Shown here: positions 53,898 through 63,218 of the stretch, piece by piece
Numbering within the stretch: position 1 is the stretch's first letter
Layout of the letters: each line of letters opens with the position of its first letter
NCBI RefSeq assembly: GCF_001584325.1
Contig: NZ_LSAZ01000013.1
Span: 62,001-126,000 of the forward strand
Direction of reading: 5' to 3'
Origin: Bacillus nakamurai
Lineage (GTDB): Bacteria > Bacillota > Bacilli > Bacillales > Bacillaceae
DNA: 64,000 nt
Program-made: the position numbers and the translations under genes
Notes under the pieces: generated by a model
Database searches by the model: none
Told to the model about the DNA's origin: nothing
What the model saw: the letters and a program-made list of their open reading frames with translations, nothing else

Positions 53898-54701
53898 ATG
53901 AACTCATTATTGGCAGAACAGCTTACTGTCGGTTATGGCGACCGTTTGATTGCGAAAGACTTGCATATCGCCATACCAAAGGGAAAAATCACAACGTTAA
54001 TCGGTCCTAACGGCTGCGGAAAATCGACGGTTCTTAAAACGATGTCCAGAATCATGCGTCCGAAAACGGGCGCCGTCTATTTAAACGGACAGGCGATCAT
54101 GAAAATGTCTACGAAGGATATAGCGAAGGAAATGGCGATCCTTCCGCAGACGCCTGAAGCGCCGAGCGGGCTGACCGTATACGAACTTGTCTCCTACGGC
54201 AGGTTCCCGCATCAGTCCGGAATGGGGCGCCTGAGTGAAAAAGACCGCGAAATGATCAAGTGGGCCCTTGAGGAGACGGGAATGGCCTCCTTTCACGACC
54301 GTCCGATCGAGGTGCTATCAGGAGGACAGCGGCAGCGTGTATGGATTGCCATGGCGCTTGCTCAAGAAACAGAGCTGCTTCTTCTCGATGAACCGACCAC
54401 ATATCTAGATCTTGCCCATCAGCTTGAAATTTTGCAGCTGCTGGATAAATTAAATAAAGAACAGGGCCGCACCATTTTGATGGTTATTCATGATTTGAAC
54501 CATGCCGCACGTTTTTCCCATTATATGATCGCGCTTAAAAAAGGGCGGGTCATGAAGGAAGGGACTGCGGAGGAAGTCATGACACCCGGCATTTTGGAAG
54601 AGGTCTTTCATATTGACGCGCAAATCGTAAAAGATCCGCGCACGAACAAACCCGTTTGCTTAACCTACGATTTAATCGAGCATGAAAGCGTAACGGTGTA
54701 A
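53898..54701 (+). CDS. fhuC: FhuC, ferrichrome ABC transporter ATPase
   Basis: This 267-residue ATPase has Walker A GPNGCGKST (about residues 37-45), Q-loop AILPQTPEAP, signature LSGGQRQRVWIA (about 137-148), Walker B LLLLDEPTTYLDL and switch His in VIHDLNHA. It hydrolyses ATP for Fe-hydroxamate uptake. It begins 18 bases after fhuG with AAGGAGGGAG. Some Bacillus FhuC proteins are shared by several siderophore permeases. Confidence 0.94.
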   Translation: MNSLLAEQLTVGYGDRLIAKDLHIAIPKGKITTLIGPNGCGKSTVLKTMSRIMRPKTGAVYLNGQAIMKMSTKDIAKEMAILPQTPEAPSGLTVYELVSYGRFPHQSGMGRLSEKDREMIKWALEETGMASFHDRPIEVLSGGQRQRVWIAMALAQETELLLLDEPTTYLDLAHQLEILQLLDKLNKEQGRTILMVIHDLNHAARFSHYMIALKKGRVMKEGTAEEVMTPGILEEVFHIDAQIVKDPRTNKPVCLTYDLIEHESVTV

Positions 54702-54705
54702 CGCA

Positions 54706-54737
54706 AAAAACGCAGCCATCCGGCCTGCGTTTTTTTA
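54706..54737. terminator. Bidirectional terminator between fhuC and yvrL
   Basis: AAAAAACGCAG pairs with CTGCGTTTTTT around CCATCCGGC. Confidence 0.85.
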
Positions 54738-55154
54738 GTGTTCCCGTGTGTTTTTATGGCCGGAAAAGCATTTATCCAAAACAAAAAAAACAGCGGCTAC
54801 AATCAGCTCCTCCGTCGTCGACAGCCAAATGTCCCCAACCAGCTCATCTGTCATATAGGCGGTCATCCAGAGAAATAACAGCTGCACGGTGCTTGCTAAA
54901 AGGATAAAAGACAGCCTGCCCGTTTGAAAAAAAGTGAAGCTATGTATCATCAGCCGCTCAAGCGGTTCAAAGCATAATCCGAGAAAGATAAAAAGCACGG
55001 CAAAAAGCAGGACGTACGCAATTGATCCATAGCTTGTCCCGGCTAAAGAAAACACTGTCATCATTACGATAAAATAACCGAATAATACGGCTGCCGCAGC
55101 TGCTGTATATTGAAGCACTTGAAGAAGAAACACTTTCGGGGTTTGAGTGATCAT
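54735..55154 (-). CDS. yvrL: YvrL, membrane regulator of SigO
   Basis: This 139-residue protein has four hydrophobic segments and short loops. It follows oxdC on the same strand, as in B. subtilis, where YvrL acts as a negative regulator (anti-sigma-like) of the SigO-RsoA sigma factor. Sequence alone shows no named domain; identity rests on size, topology and position. Confidence 0.8.
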   Translation of the reverse strand: MITQTPKVFLLQVLQYTAAAAAVLFGYFIVMMTVFSLAGTSYGSIAYVLLFAVLFIFLGLCFEPLERLMIHSFTFFQTGRLSFILLASTVQLLFLWMTAYMTDELVGDIWLSTTEELIVAAVFFVLDKCFSGHKNTREH

Positions 55155-55220
55155 CAGTTCAGCTCCTTTTCACACAGAGGAAACTTGCAGAGGCGGAACT
55201 CTGCAAGTCCATTTGTGTCT

Positions 55221-56381
55221 TTATTTTTTCTTTTTCACAACAGGATGTTTTTCTTTTGAAAGGATATCCGTAAAGTCTTTGCCTAATTCAAGGTGCTGCT
55301 GAACGAATGTCTCAGGAAGCATGGCGAGCCATTGGTTCAGTGACACATCGGCATAGTGATCATCCTTAAAGATTTCTAAGAAGACAAGCGGCTCATCTCC
55401 AAGGTTCTCAACATAGTGGCCCATCGCGAATGGAACGTAACCGACATCGCCCGCCTGATAGTTAAAGGTTCTCGCATGGCCGTCAGAAGCAAACACCGTC
55501 ATACGCGCTTTGCCGGAAATATAATATTGCCATTCATGCGTATTCGGATGCCAGTGCAACTCCCTCATTGCGCCGGGTTCTACAACAACGAGCGCGGAAG
55601 CAATTGTTTTTGACACTTTGAAGTTTGCAGAATCGGCGATATATACTTTACCGCCGTCTGTTTCCGCAGTCGGCCCTTCATCAAGCAGACGGTACGTGAA
55701 TGGGTAAGGCGGTTCGCCGTTCGGCCCTTCTGTAATATCATCCTTCAGGCAGCCCGGAACCGGTTCTTCAAAGATATATTTTTCTTTCGCCGGAAGATTA
55801 GCAAGCTCTTTCTCCGTTACCCCGAAGTTATTCGCGATGACATCCAAAGGCGTATGGGCAAGCCAGTCTGTTAATTGGAACGTACTATTTTCAGAGAATG
55901 ACCCGTCATCAAAGACAAGCAGGAATTCACAGCCTTCTTTAAGCCCCTGAATGGAGTGGGGAAGACCTGACGGGAAGTACCATAAATCCCCTTCCTTCAC
56001 ATCATCGATAAAGCTGCGGCCTTGTTCATCAACAATGGTAATGCGCGCTTTCCCTGTCATCATATAAGCCCATTCCGCTTCCTTATGCCAGTGAAGCTCG
56101 CGAATCGCCCCTGGTTTTAAACGCATGTTGACAGAAGCCAGATTTTTTGAGATCGGCAGCTCGCGCACGGTTACCTCACGGGCGTAACCGCCTTTTTCTA
56201 ACCGGTTGTGAACATCTGAGAACGAGAATTTCATGTTGTCGACTGTACCGTGATCTGTTTCCGGCGGCACCAGCATATCAGGGTTTTGGCGGTCCCTTTC
56301 AAGGTTTCGGGGAATGGTGACTGTAGCCCCTTTGTCTCCTCTGATCGGCTGCGGGATATTGCCGTTGTTTTCTTTTGACAT
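55221..56381 (-). CDS. oxdC: OxdC (YvrK), oxalate decarboxylase
   Basis: This 386-residue bicupin enzyme converts oxalate to formate and CO2, using Mn and consuming a proton, which helps in acid stress. Each cupin carries a Mn site: HWHKEAEW (about residues 95-102) and HWHPNTHEW (about 273-281), plus the later His of each domain. The lid loop SENST (about 161-165) with the catalytic Glu is intact, so decarboxylase rather than oxidase activity is expected. SigO-dependent in B. subtilis. Confidence 0.95.
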   Translation of the reverse strand: MSKENNGNIPQPIRGDKGATVTIPRNLERDRQNPDMLVPPETDHGTVDNMKFSFSDVHNRLEKGGYAREVTVRELPISKNLASVNMRLKPGAIRELHWHKEAEWAYMMTGKARITIVDEQGRSFIDDVKEGDLWYFPSGLPHSIQGLKEGCEFLLVFDDGSFSENSTFQLTDWLAHTPLDVIANNFGVTEKELANLPAKEKYIFEEPVPGCLKDDITEGPNGEPPYPFTYRLLDEGPTAETDGGKVYIADSANFKVSKTIASALVVVEPGAMRELHWHPNTHEWQYYISGKARMTVFASDGHARTFNYQAGDVGYVPFAMGHYVENLGDEPLVFLEIFKDDHYADVSLNQWLAMLPETFVQQHLELGKDFTDILSKEKHPVVKKKK

Positions 56382-56501
56382 GTAAATCGTCCCCTCTCAA
56401 ACTATGTTTTTTTGCCAGAAAGAGAATGTGAAAGGCCTTTCGTTTTCCCTTCTGCTTAGTTAAGTGATGCGTTCCGATGAAAAGTCAACTTCGTTCGAAA
56501 A

Positions 56502-56657
56502 TTAATTTTTCATCTTCTGGTCTTTCAGTTCCGTCATCAGCTCGATCAGGTGGTCAAACTTTTTCTCAAACCGGGTGAGAAGGTACATGGCAATCAGTGC
56601 GGGGAAACCGAGATTGCCGATTTGTCTCACAACTTCTTCTATAAAAACCTGATCCAT
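56502..56657 (-). CDS. yvrJ: YvrJ, 51-residue SigO-locus protein
   Basis: This short protein starts MDQVFIEEVVRQIGNLGFPAL and ends KDQKMKN, with one hydrophobic segment (about residues 14-28) and a charged helix after it. AGGAGGTGG lies before ATG 56657. It has the position and size of B. subtilis yvrJ, between oxdC and sigO, transcribed away from sigO. The family (YvrJ) has no assigned function. Confidence 0.88.
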   Translation of the reverse strand: MDQVFIEEVVRQIGNLGFPALIAMYLLTRFEKKFDHLIELMTELKDQKMKN

Positions 56658-56856
56658 CTCCTACCACCTCCTGTCTTGATCTGTAGTCATGTATATAAGT
56701 GAAAGATAGAACGGATATCGTAAACCTGAAAGCCCGGGAGCGGTTCTTTTTTTGTCCGATAAAAAACTGGGCCATAAGGGATAAGAAACCTTAGGCGGAA
56801 AGGAGTAGTTTACTTTTTTTGCTTTCTTTCATTTAATGTAACTAGGAGGCGGTTTT

Positions 56857-57435
56857 ATGGACTATCAAGTTCTTTTACGGTCAAAATGCAAGGAAATTAT
56901 GAAACACCCTATTGTTAAACATTTTTTGAGCAACCCCCAGCATTACGAGCAGTTCAAAAATGTGATGGAACACTCAAATGAGAAGGATGCAAAATCACTG
57001 GACGAAAATTTTAAGCAGTTTTATAAGGAAATCCGGATCATTAAATATATGAACTCGATGATCCGGATTTTCTCCATCGACTTTGACAAGCGCATCCGTA
57101 AAAACCAAAAGCGGTATCCGCTGACGGTTGATCAGCCGGAAGGAGGCGAACCGCTTCCCTATGAAATGGGGAAAGACGCATATGAAGAGTTTTTGCGGCA
57201 GCAGGGGGATTTGAGCCAGCACGTCCAAAACCGGGACTTGTACGAAGCGCTTCAAACATTAACCGATAAACAAAAAAGTGTATTAACGAACATTTACCTT
57301 CACGGGGCAACAATGAAGGAGATTGCCGAGTCGTTAGGCGAATCCAGGCAAAACATTTCCAATATTCACAAAAAGGGGCTGGACAATCTCAGAAAACAGC
57401 TGGACAAGCAAAAAAAGGGGGAAAAGGAGCAGTGA
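56857..57435 (+). CDS. sigO: SigO (YvrI), RNA polymerase sigma factor
   Basis: This 192-residue unusual sigma factor has a region 4 helix-turn-helix (ATMKEIAESLGESRQNISNIHKKG; key residues at about 150-173) preceded by LTDKQKSVLTNIYLHG. It lacks a normal region 2; in B. subtilis that role is supplied by the co-sigma RsoA encoded next to it. SigO-RsoA directs transcription of oxdC, yvrJ and its own operon under acid stress. AGGAGGCG precedes the ATG. The stop codon overlaps the rsoA start (GTGA). Confidence 0.92.
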   Translation: MDYQVLLRSKCKEIMKHPIVKHFLSNPQHYEQFKNVMEHSNEKDAKSLDENFKQFYKEIRIIKYMNSMIRIFSIDFDKRIRKNQKRYPLTVDQPEGGEPLPYEMGKDAYEEFLRQQGDLSQHVQNRDLYEALQTLTDKQKSVLTNIYLHGATMKEIAESLGESRQNISNIHKKGLDNLRKQLDKQKKGEKEQ

Positions 57436-57667
57436 ACGGGCCATTTGAATGCAACAAAGAGAAAACAGATCATGACGAAATGGAATACTTCATTTCGCGT
57501 TTTTCACCAATGATAAAAAAAAACTGAACAATACTTCTTACCAGGAAAGAGAGGATTTGGAACAGGAACTGAAGATCAAGATATTTGAGAAAGCGGACAT
57601 GCTGTTATGTCAGGAAGTACCGGGATTTTGGGAATTTATTCTTCATCTTATTAATGAAAGCTCCTGA
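57432..57667 (+). pseudogene. rsoA: RsoA, co-sigma factor, frameshifted in an A9 run
   Basis: GTG 57432 overlaps the sigO stop. The first frame reads MNGPFECNKEK then EMEYFISRFSPMIKK and hits a TGA just after nine A (57515-57523). In the next frame the protein continues KLNNTSYQEREDLEQELKIK, then FEKADMLLC and VPGFWEFIL to a stop at 57665. One more A would give an uninterrupted protein of 78 residues, the size of B. subtilis RsoA (region 2-like). It may be a true mutation, polymerase slippage on the A run that restores some product, or a sequencing error. Confidence 0.78.
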
Positions 57668-57707
57668 GGCGAACGGCGGCTTCAACTATACTCTGCCATC
57701 ACACACG

Positions 57708-57744
57708 AGAAAAACGAGAGCAGCTGTCCGGTCTCGTTTTTCTT
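57708..57744 (+). terminator. sigO-rsoA terminator
   Basis: AGAAAAACGAGA pairs with TCTCGTTTTTCT around GCAGCTGTCCGG. Confidence 0.8.
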
Positions 57745-57837
57745 TTCTGTGCCCCGTAATACCTCCGCACTAAAAAAGTACCAAATCTCATCCATATAAT
57801 GATATGATGAAAAAAACAGAGAGAAAGGAACGTCAAA

Positions 57838-58557
57838 GTGGAAAATGCGTCAATTTTAATTGTAGACGATGAGAAGGCGATTGTTGATATGGTTAAACGC
57901 GTTCTCATCAAAGAAGGCTATCATAACGTAAAGTCGGCCGGAAGCGCTGAGGAAGCCATAGAGCATGTCAAGCATGAAAGCGTCGATCTGCTTGTGCTGG
58001 ATGTCATGATGGAAGGGATGTCCGGTTTTGAAGCGTGCACGGAAATACGAAACTATACCGACGCTCCGATCTTTTTTCTGACTGCCCGGTCATCTGACGC
58101 GGACAAGCTGTCAGGATTTGCATTGGGAGCAGATGATTATATAACGAAACCGTTTAACCCGCTCGAATTGGCGGCGCGCATCAGAGCGCACTTAAAGAGA
58201 ACATATAAGCGGGAAGATAAAGAGGCGGAAAAGACGTATTCATACGGCTATTTTTCATATTCACCGCAAAACGCCGAGCTGATTGTCGGCGGCCAGCCCG
58301 TCAGCTGCTCCGCGCAGCTTCTGCAATTGCTGCAGTTTTTCTGCGAGCATCCCAATGTGGTGCTCTCAAAGGATCAAATCTATGAAAAAGTATGGGGATA
58401 TCCGTCTTACGGTGACAACAATACGGTCATGGTGCACATCCGTAAGCTAAGAGAAAAGATTGAGAAGGACCCAAGCAATCCGGATTATATCGTGACCGTT
58501 CGCGGCCTCGGCTACCGGTTCATTCCCGATCAAGGAGAAAAAGGAACCGAATCATGA
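57838..58557 (+). CDS. yvrH: YvrH, OmpR-family response regulator
   Basis: This 239-residue regulator has a receiver with DDE at residues 10-12, the phospho-acceptor in LLVLDVMMEGMSG (about 54), Lys in YITKPFNP, and a winged helix ending YIVTVRGLGYRFIP. GTG 57838 follows AAAGGAACG. With YvrG it forms a two-component system that in B. subtilis influences wapA and sigO-linked genes. Four-base overlap with yvrG. Confidence 0.92.
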   Translation: MENASILIVDDEKAIVDMVKRVLIKEGYHNVKSAGSAEEAIEHVKHESVDLLVLDVMMEGMSGFEACTEIRNYTDAPIFFLTARSSDADKLSGFALGADDYITKPFNPLELAARIRAHLKRTYKREDKEAEKTYSYGYFSYSPQNAELIVGGQPVSCSAQLLQLLQFFCEHPNVVLSKDQIYEKVWGYPSYGDNNTVMVHIRKLREKIEKDPSNPDYIVTVRGLGYRFIPDQGEKGTES

Positions 58558-60296
58558 GGATGCGCGGGAAATTTCTGCTCCATTTTTTCGGGCAGCTGCT
58601 GCTTGTCATCCTGCTGATTACCGCCATGGCCATCGCTTCGTTTTTCTATTTGGATTGGCGCTTCAGTGAAGCTGAAGCCAACGCCGGCCTCACAAAAGCG
58701 ACGGCTGACTCCTTTGAAGCATGGCTTGATAAAAATGAGGACGGATCATGGGAGGTCGATGAATTTTTAAAGATGTCGGTCAGAAAACAGCATGGCTGGC
58801 TTCAAATTATTAATGACCAGGAGAAAACAGATTACGCTTACCGTGTGCCAAGAGATGTGCCGAGCCATTACAGCAGAAAAGAGCTCTTATCCATTTATCA
58901 GAATAGAAATTTTGACAACTACAAGCTGAACTATTGGACAGTCACGATTAATGATGAGACCTATTTAATTTTGTTTGGCTGGAAATCTGCCAGTGAACAG
59001 CTCTTCACGTACATCGAGTCACATGAACCATCTCTTTCTTCCCTTACTCAATACAAAAAAAGCACAAAAGATTTTATTAAACGGGAAAAAGGCGCGGTGT
59101 ATCTTCTTGAGGCCAACGGCAGACTGCTCGGAGATATCAACAGCACGAAAAAAGAGCGGGAAAATATAAATGAGCTCGAGCTTTTGAAATACAGTTCAAA
59201 GCCGTGGAATTATAAGCGGGAATTTTCCTTTAAAAGAATTGATAAAACAAAATGGATGGTCGCGACAGTTCCGAATCCCGTTTATATTCCCGATCATGAA
59301 TTTAATAAATCATTTTTGAAAAATGTGCTGAAAACCCTGTTTCTGCTGATCGGAGTTTTGGTTTTCATGATTTGCATGCTGACGATTTGGTATTCCTTCC
59401 GTTTCGGATGGCCGCTTTTTCACACGATCAGATGGCTCGTCAACTTATCGAAAGGCCGGCTTGAGGAGCCGCGCAACCGAAAAGGCCGCCCTGTCAGCAA
59501 AAACAAAAAAGGCAAAACAAAGCATCCGTTCCGCTTTTTCTCCGAGATTTTCGAATCAATGGATCAGCTGACCGACACGCTGAAACGGGACAAGGAAAAC
59601 AGGGAAAAAATTCAGACGACAAGGGAAGAATGGATCGCCGGTCTGTCCCATGATTTAAAAACGCCGCTCAGTACGATTTACGGCTACAGCATGATGCTGG
59701 AGTCGAAGCAATACGACTGGACGCCGGAAGAAGTCAAAGAAATGGGGCAGATCGTCAGAGAAAAATCAGAATATATGTCTAAGCTGATTGAGGACTTAAA
59801 CTTAACGTACCGGCTGAAAAACGCCGCTCTGCCAATCGAAAGAAGAATGATCAGCGTCGTTCCCTTTATCAGAAACGTCACGAATGATTTTACGAAAAAT
59901 ACATTTTCAGAAGGCTATGACATTACATTTTCTACGAAAGATGAAGACATTCTTTTCGCGATTGACGAAGCATGGTTCCGCCGCATCCTGGAGAATCTGC
60001 TGGCGAATGCTGTGAAGCATAATAAGAAAGGAACCGCCATTCAGGTCGTACTTGAGGAATCCGCAGAACAGCTCATTCTGAAGGTAAAGGATAACGGCAG
60101 AGGAATGGACGAAGAAACCATCCATCAGCTGTTTAACCGCTATTACCGCGGAACGAATACGAAGGGTCCGTCAGAAGGCACGGGGCTCGGGCTTGCGATT
60201 GCCAAGGAGCTCGTTCATCTCCATAACGGAACCATCCATGTCAACAGCAGAATCAATGCAGGAACGGTAATTACGATTCTTTTAAAAAAAGATTGA
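58554..60296 (+). CDS. yvrG: YvrG, sensor histidine kinase
   Basis: This 580-residue kinase has membrane segments at about residues 10-30 and 260-285, enclosing an extracytoplasmic sensor of about 230 residues. A basic linker and dimerisation helix follow, with the His in GLSHDLKTPLSTIYGY (about 365-380), an N box NLLANAVKHNKKGT, and G boxes DNGRGMD and GTGLGLAIAKEL. It is translationally coupled to yvrH (ATGA). The signal is unknown; cell-surface homeostasis has been proposed. Confidence 0.92.
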   Translation: MRMRGKFLLHFFGQLLLVILLITAMAIASFFYLDWRFSEAEANAGLTKATADSFEAWLDKNEDGSWEVDEFLKMSVRKQHGWLQIINDQEKTDYAYRVPRDVPSHYSRKELLSIYQNRNFDNYKLNYWTVTINDETYLILFGWKSASEQLFTYIESHEPSLSSLTQYKKSTKDFIKREKGAVYLLEANGRLLGDINSTKKERENINELELLKYSSKPWNYKREFSFKRIDKTKWMVATVPNPVYIPDHEFNKSFLKNVLKTLFLLIGVLVFMICMLTIWYSFRFGWPLFHTIRWLVNLSKGRLEEPRNRKGRPVSKNKKGKTKHPFRFFSEIFESMDQLTDTLKRDKENREKIQTTREEWIAGLSHDLKTPLSTIYGYSMMLESKQYDWTPEEVKEMGQIVREKSEYMSKLIEDLNLTYRLKNAALPIERRMISVVPFIRNVTNDFTKNTFSEGYDITFSTKDEDILFAIDEAWFRRILENLLANAVKHNKKGTAIQVVLEESAEQLILKVKDNGRGMDEETIHQLFNRYYRGTNTKGPSEGTGLGLAIAKELVHLHNGTIHVNSRINAGTVITILLKKD

Positions 60297-60359
60297 GTTT
60301 GGACGCCGCTTTGTCGGGAATAACAATAAGAGAACGACGAGCAAATGAGGTGTGCAAAC

Positions 60360-61238
60360 ATGGAAGCAGCATTACAAGCAGATACGAGAGCAGTCATCGG
60401 AGAAGGCCCTTTATGGGACAAGGAGAAAGAATGCCTGTACTGGGTAGATATATTGGGCAGCCAGCTCCATATGTTCACCCCGGCTGACGGAATAAACCGT
60501 TCCGTTAAATTTAAATCGTTTGTGACGGCGCTTGCTTTGTATTCAAAGGAAGAATTGGTCATGACGATGAAAGATGGATTTTATCTTTATCATCTTCAGG
60601 AAGATACATTGACGAAAATGAAGCGGCCGAAGGACATGCGGGACGGCATCCGCTTCAATGACGCGAAATGTGATCCGTCCGGAAGGCTTTGGGCGGGAAC
60701 GACGAGTATGGAAGGTAAGGAGGAGGAGGCTTCGCTGTACCGGTTAAACACGGACGGCAGCCTAGTGAAAATCAAGGATCAAGTCTCCACCTCCAACGGA
60801 TTGGACTGGGATCGGAATCGAAACCTGATGTACTATATCGATACCCCGACACAGGAAATCGTCTGCTACACATACGATCCTGAAACCGGAGATGTATCGG
60901 ATCCTAAAACCGTCTACCGGTTTCCAAAATCGGACGGGTCTCCTGACGGAATGACCATTGACCAAAACGGGATGCTGTGGGTGGCTTTATTCGGAGGCGG
61001 ACGGGCCGTTCAGATTGACCCGTTTCAGCATAAAGAAATCGCGTCGATTGACGTTCTCGCAAAATATGTCACCTGCTGCGCCTTCGGAGGCAAAGAGCTG
61101 AAAACGTTGTATATTACGACGGCGACGGAAAAAATGACGGAAGCCGAGAGACTCGAACAGCCGCACGCTGGCGGCCTGTTTTCGATCGAGCTTGAGACTG
61201 GGGGCTGGGAGCCGGTCCCTTTTGCAGGCATTGTATAA
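60360..61238 (+). CDS. yvrE: YvrE, SMP-30/gluconolactonase family hydrolase
   Basis: This 292-residue six-bladed beta-propeller has the metal-binding residues in AVIGEGPLWD (Glu at about residue 16), SNGLDWD and DGMTIDQNG. The family hydrolyses lactones such as gluconolactone with a divalent metal. ATG 60360 is chosen because GAGGTG lies seven bases upstream and the length then equals B. subtilis YvrE. Substrate in Bacillus unknown. Confidence 0.9.
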   Translation: MEAALQADTRAVIGEGPLWDKEKECLYWVDILGSQLHMFTPADGINRSVKFKSFVTALALYSKEELVMTMKDGFYLYHLQEDTLTKMKRPKDMRDGIRFNDAKCDPSGRLWAGTTSMEGKEEEASLYRLNTDGSLVKIKDQVSTSNGLDWDRNRNLMYYIDTPTQEIVCYTYDPETGDVSDPKTVYRFPKSDGSPDGMTIDQNGMLWVALFGGGRAVQIDPFQHKEIASIDVLAKYVTCCAFGGKELKTLYITTATEKMTEAERLEQPHAGGLFSIELETGGWEPVPFAGIV

Positions 61239-61290
61239 AAAAGCCCGGGCACCTTGGGGGACTGTCCCCCTTGTGCTGGGCTTTTTGTAT
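61238..61290. terminator. Terminator between yvrE and yvrD
   Basis: A long interrupted stem AAAAGCCC..CAC..GGGGG with CCCCC..GTG..GGGCTTTT is flanked by A and T runs and serves convergent genes. Confidence 0.8.
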
Positions 61291-61293
61291 GGG

Positions 61294-62085
61294 TTAAATG
61301 GAGCGGATAATGCCGCCTTCGACCCTTTGCGCGGTGCCGTTAATGGCAGAAGCCGTCTCAGACGCGAGAAATACAATCGTGTTGGCTACTTCTTCAGGAG
61401 TGGTGTAACGCTGAATGAGCGATGTCGGCTCGTTCACTTTGAAATAATCTTTCACAAAGGTATCCGTATCTTCACCGGCAGCCTTTGCAGCTCCTTCCAT
61501 GTAGGAAGCGACGCCCTCGGTCCAAGTAGGCCCCGGCAGCACGGAATTGACGGTGACTTTTGTGCCCTTTGTCATTTCCGCCATTCCTCGGGATAAACTG
61601 ATTAAGGCTGTTTTAGTCATTGAATAAGGAATCATTTGTGCAAGCGGTTTGACACCTGCTTCACTGGAAATGTTCAAAATCCGGCCGCTGTTTCTCTCGA
61701 GCATTTGCGGCAGATAGCGGCGGCACAGGCGGACGGCGCTCATGACATTCACCTCGAAATACCGGCTCCATTCTTCATCCGTCACCTCAGCAAAATCCTT
61801 CACTTCAAAAAAGCCGAGGTTATTGACGAGAATATCCACTTCTCCGATGCGGCTGACCTGTTTTATCAGCTCGTCGGCCTCCTCTTGGCGTGATAAATCG
61901 GCGGCAATGCCGTGAACCGTCCCGTAAGCGGAAAGCTCTTCAACCGTCCGTTCAACGGTGTCTTTTTTTCTCCCGTTCACAATCACTGCGGCTCCTTCGG
62001 CTAAAAAGCATTTCGCGGCGGCTTTTCCGATGCCGGAAGTTGACCCTGTAATGAGAACGAGCTTCTGTTCAAGCTGTAATTGCAT
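61294..62085 (-). CDS. yvrD: YvrD, short-chain dehydrogenase/reductase
   Basis: This 263-residue classical SDR has the NAD(P)-binding TGSTSGIGKA (about residues 13-22), the NNLG motif, and the catalytic Ser in ISSEAG with Tyr-x3-Lys replaced by YSMTKTAL (Tyr about 157, Lys about 161). A C-terminal segment ETASAINGTAQRVEGGIIRSI completes the fold. Substrate unknown. Length equals B. subtilis YvrD. Confidence 0.9.
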   Translation of the reverse strand: MQLQLEQKLVLITGSTSGIGKAAAKCFLAEGAAVIVNGRKKDTVERTVEELSAYGTVHGIAADLSRQEEADELIKQVSRIGEVDILVNNLGFFEVKDFAEVTDEEWSRYFEVNVMSAVRLCRRYLPQMLERNSGRILNISSEAGVKPLAQMIPYSMTKTALISLSRGMAEMTKGTKVTVNSVLPGPTWTEGVASYMEGAAKAAGEDTDTFVKDYFKVNEPTSLIQRYTTPEEVANTIVFLASETASAINGTAQRVEGGIIRSI

Positions 62086-62273
62086 GATGATCCTCCCTTT
62101 TGCGCGATAATGTAACAGTATACACGATGGATTTTAGTGTTTACGAACAACCTGCTTTCATGTAAAAAGGACTGATATACAAGCTTGACAGACATATAGT
62201 ATAATTACTGCGAAAAAAGGATACGAATGTCAGAGGGACAAATCGTTTATCATAAGCAGGGGGAGTATAAAAA

Positions 62274-63218
62274 ATGAAAAAAATCACCGCAATCTGGACG
62301 GCGCTGCTTGTCACCGCGTTCCTGATCGTCGGCTGTTCCGGCGGCCATGAAGAAGGAAGCCAGACCAAACAAAAGGCCGTCTCAACCGAGGCATTCCCGG
62401 TAACCGTCAAGGATGCCGCAAATGAAAAAGTAACCATTCAGAAGGAACCGAAAAAAATCGTTTCGCTGATGCCGAGCAATACCGAAATTACATACGCTCT
62501 GGGACTTGGAGATAAGGTCGTCGGCGTCACGACAAATGATACATATCCAAAGGAAACAAAAAAAATCGCGAAAGTCGGAGATATGAATATTAACGCAGAG
62601 AAGGTGATCGCGCTGAAACCTGATCTCGTGCTGGCCCACGCGTCATCCATGTCCGCTTCGGCTGATGCGATGAAGCAATTAAAAGATGCAGGAATTACCG
62701 TCCTGACGGTCAATGACGCGCAATCGTTCCAAGATGTGTACAAGTCTATTCATATGATCGGAAAAGCGGCCGGCAAAGAGAAGGAAGCAGACCGCTTAGT
62801 CGGAAAAATGAAATCAGACCTTTCTGCCATAGAAAAAAAGGCGGATTCTATTTCTGAAAAAGATGAAAAGAAAGTATTCGTCGAAGTGTCTCCTGACGTC
62901 TATACGACGGGCAAAGGCACATTTATGAATGAAATGCTTGAGGATATACACGCGAAAAACGCCGCCGGCAGCCAAACCGGATGGGTGCAGCTGACGGATG
63001 AAGCGATTGTAAAACTGAATCCTGATGTCATCATAACGACGGACGGCGTAAAAGCCGCTGAAGTGGAAAAACGCGCCGGCTGGGGCGCCATCAATGCGGT
63101 GAAAGACCATCGTGTATATTCGGTTGATCCTGACCTTGTCACACGTTCAGGCCCGCGCCTTGTAAAAGGGGTCGAGAAACTTGCAGAAAGCGTTTATCCT
63201 GACACGTTTAAAAAATAA
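62274..63218 (+). CDS. yvrC: YvrC, BtuF-like substrate-binding lipoprotein
   Basis: This 314-residue binding protein of the BtuF/FhuD class has lipobox LIVGC with the Cys at about residue 21. The conserved start of the first lobe is KIVSLMPSNTEITYALGLGDKVVGVT; other motifs are LKPDLVLAH and WGAINAVKDHRVYSVD. It resembles cobalamin-binding proteins, so vitamin B12 or another corrinoid/iron chelate is likely. AGGGGGAG precedes the ATG. No cobalamin riboswitch is seen in the 170-base leader, and no Fur box either. Confidence 0.88.
   Translation: MKKITAIWTALLVTAFLIVGCSGGHEEGSQTKQKAVSTEAFPVTVKDAANEKVTIQKEPKKIVSLMPSNTEITYALGLGDKVVGVTTNDTYPKETKKIAKVGDMNINAEKVIALKPDLVLAHASSMSASADAMKQLKDAGITVLTVNDAQSFQDVYKSIHMIGKAAGKEKEADRLVGKMKSDLSAIEKKADSISEKDEKKVFVEVSPDVYTTGKGTFMNEMLEDIHAKNAAGSQTGWVQLTDEAIVKLNPDVIITTDGVKAAEVEKRAGWGAINAVKDHRVYSVDPDLVTRSGPRLVKGVEKLAESVYPDTFKK

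Noticed and set aside
62086..62273. Cobalamin riboswitch or Fur box before yvrC
   Set aside because: The leader is too short and lacks the B12-box core, and no TGATAATnATTATCA-like sequence is present.
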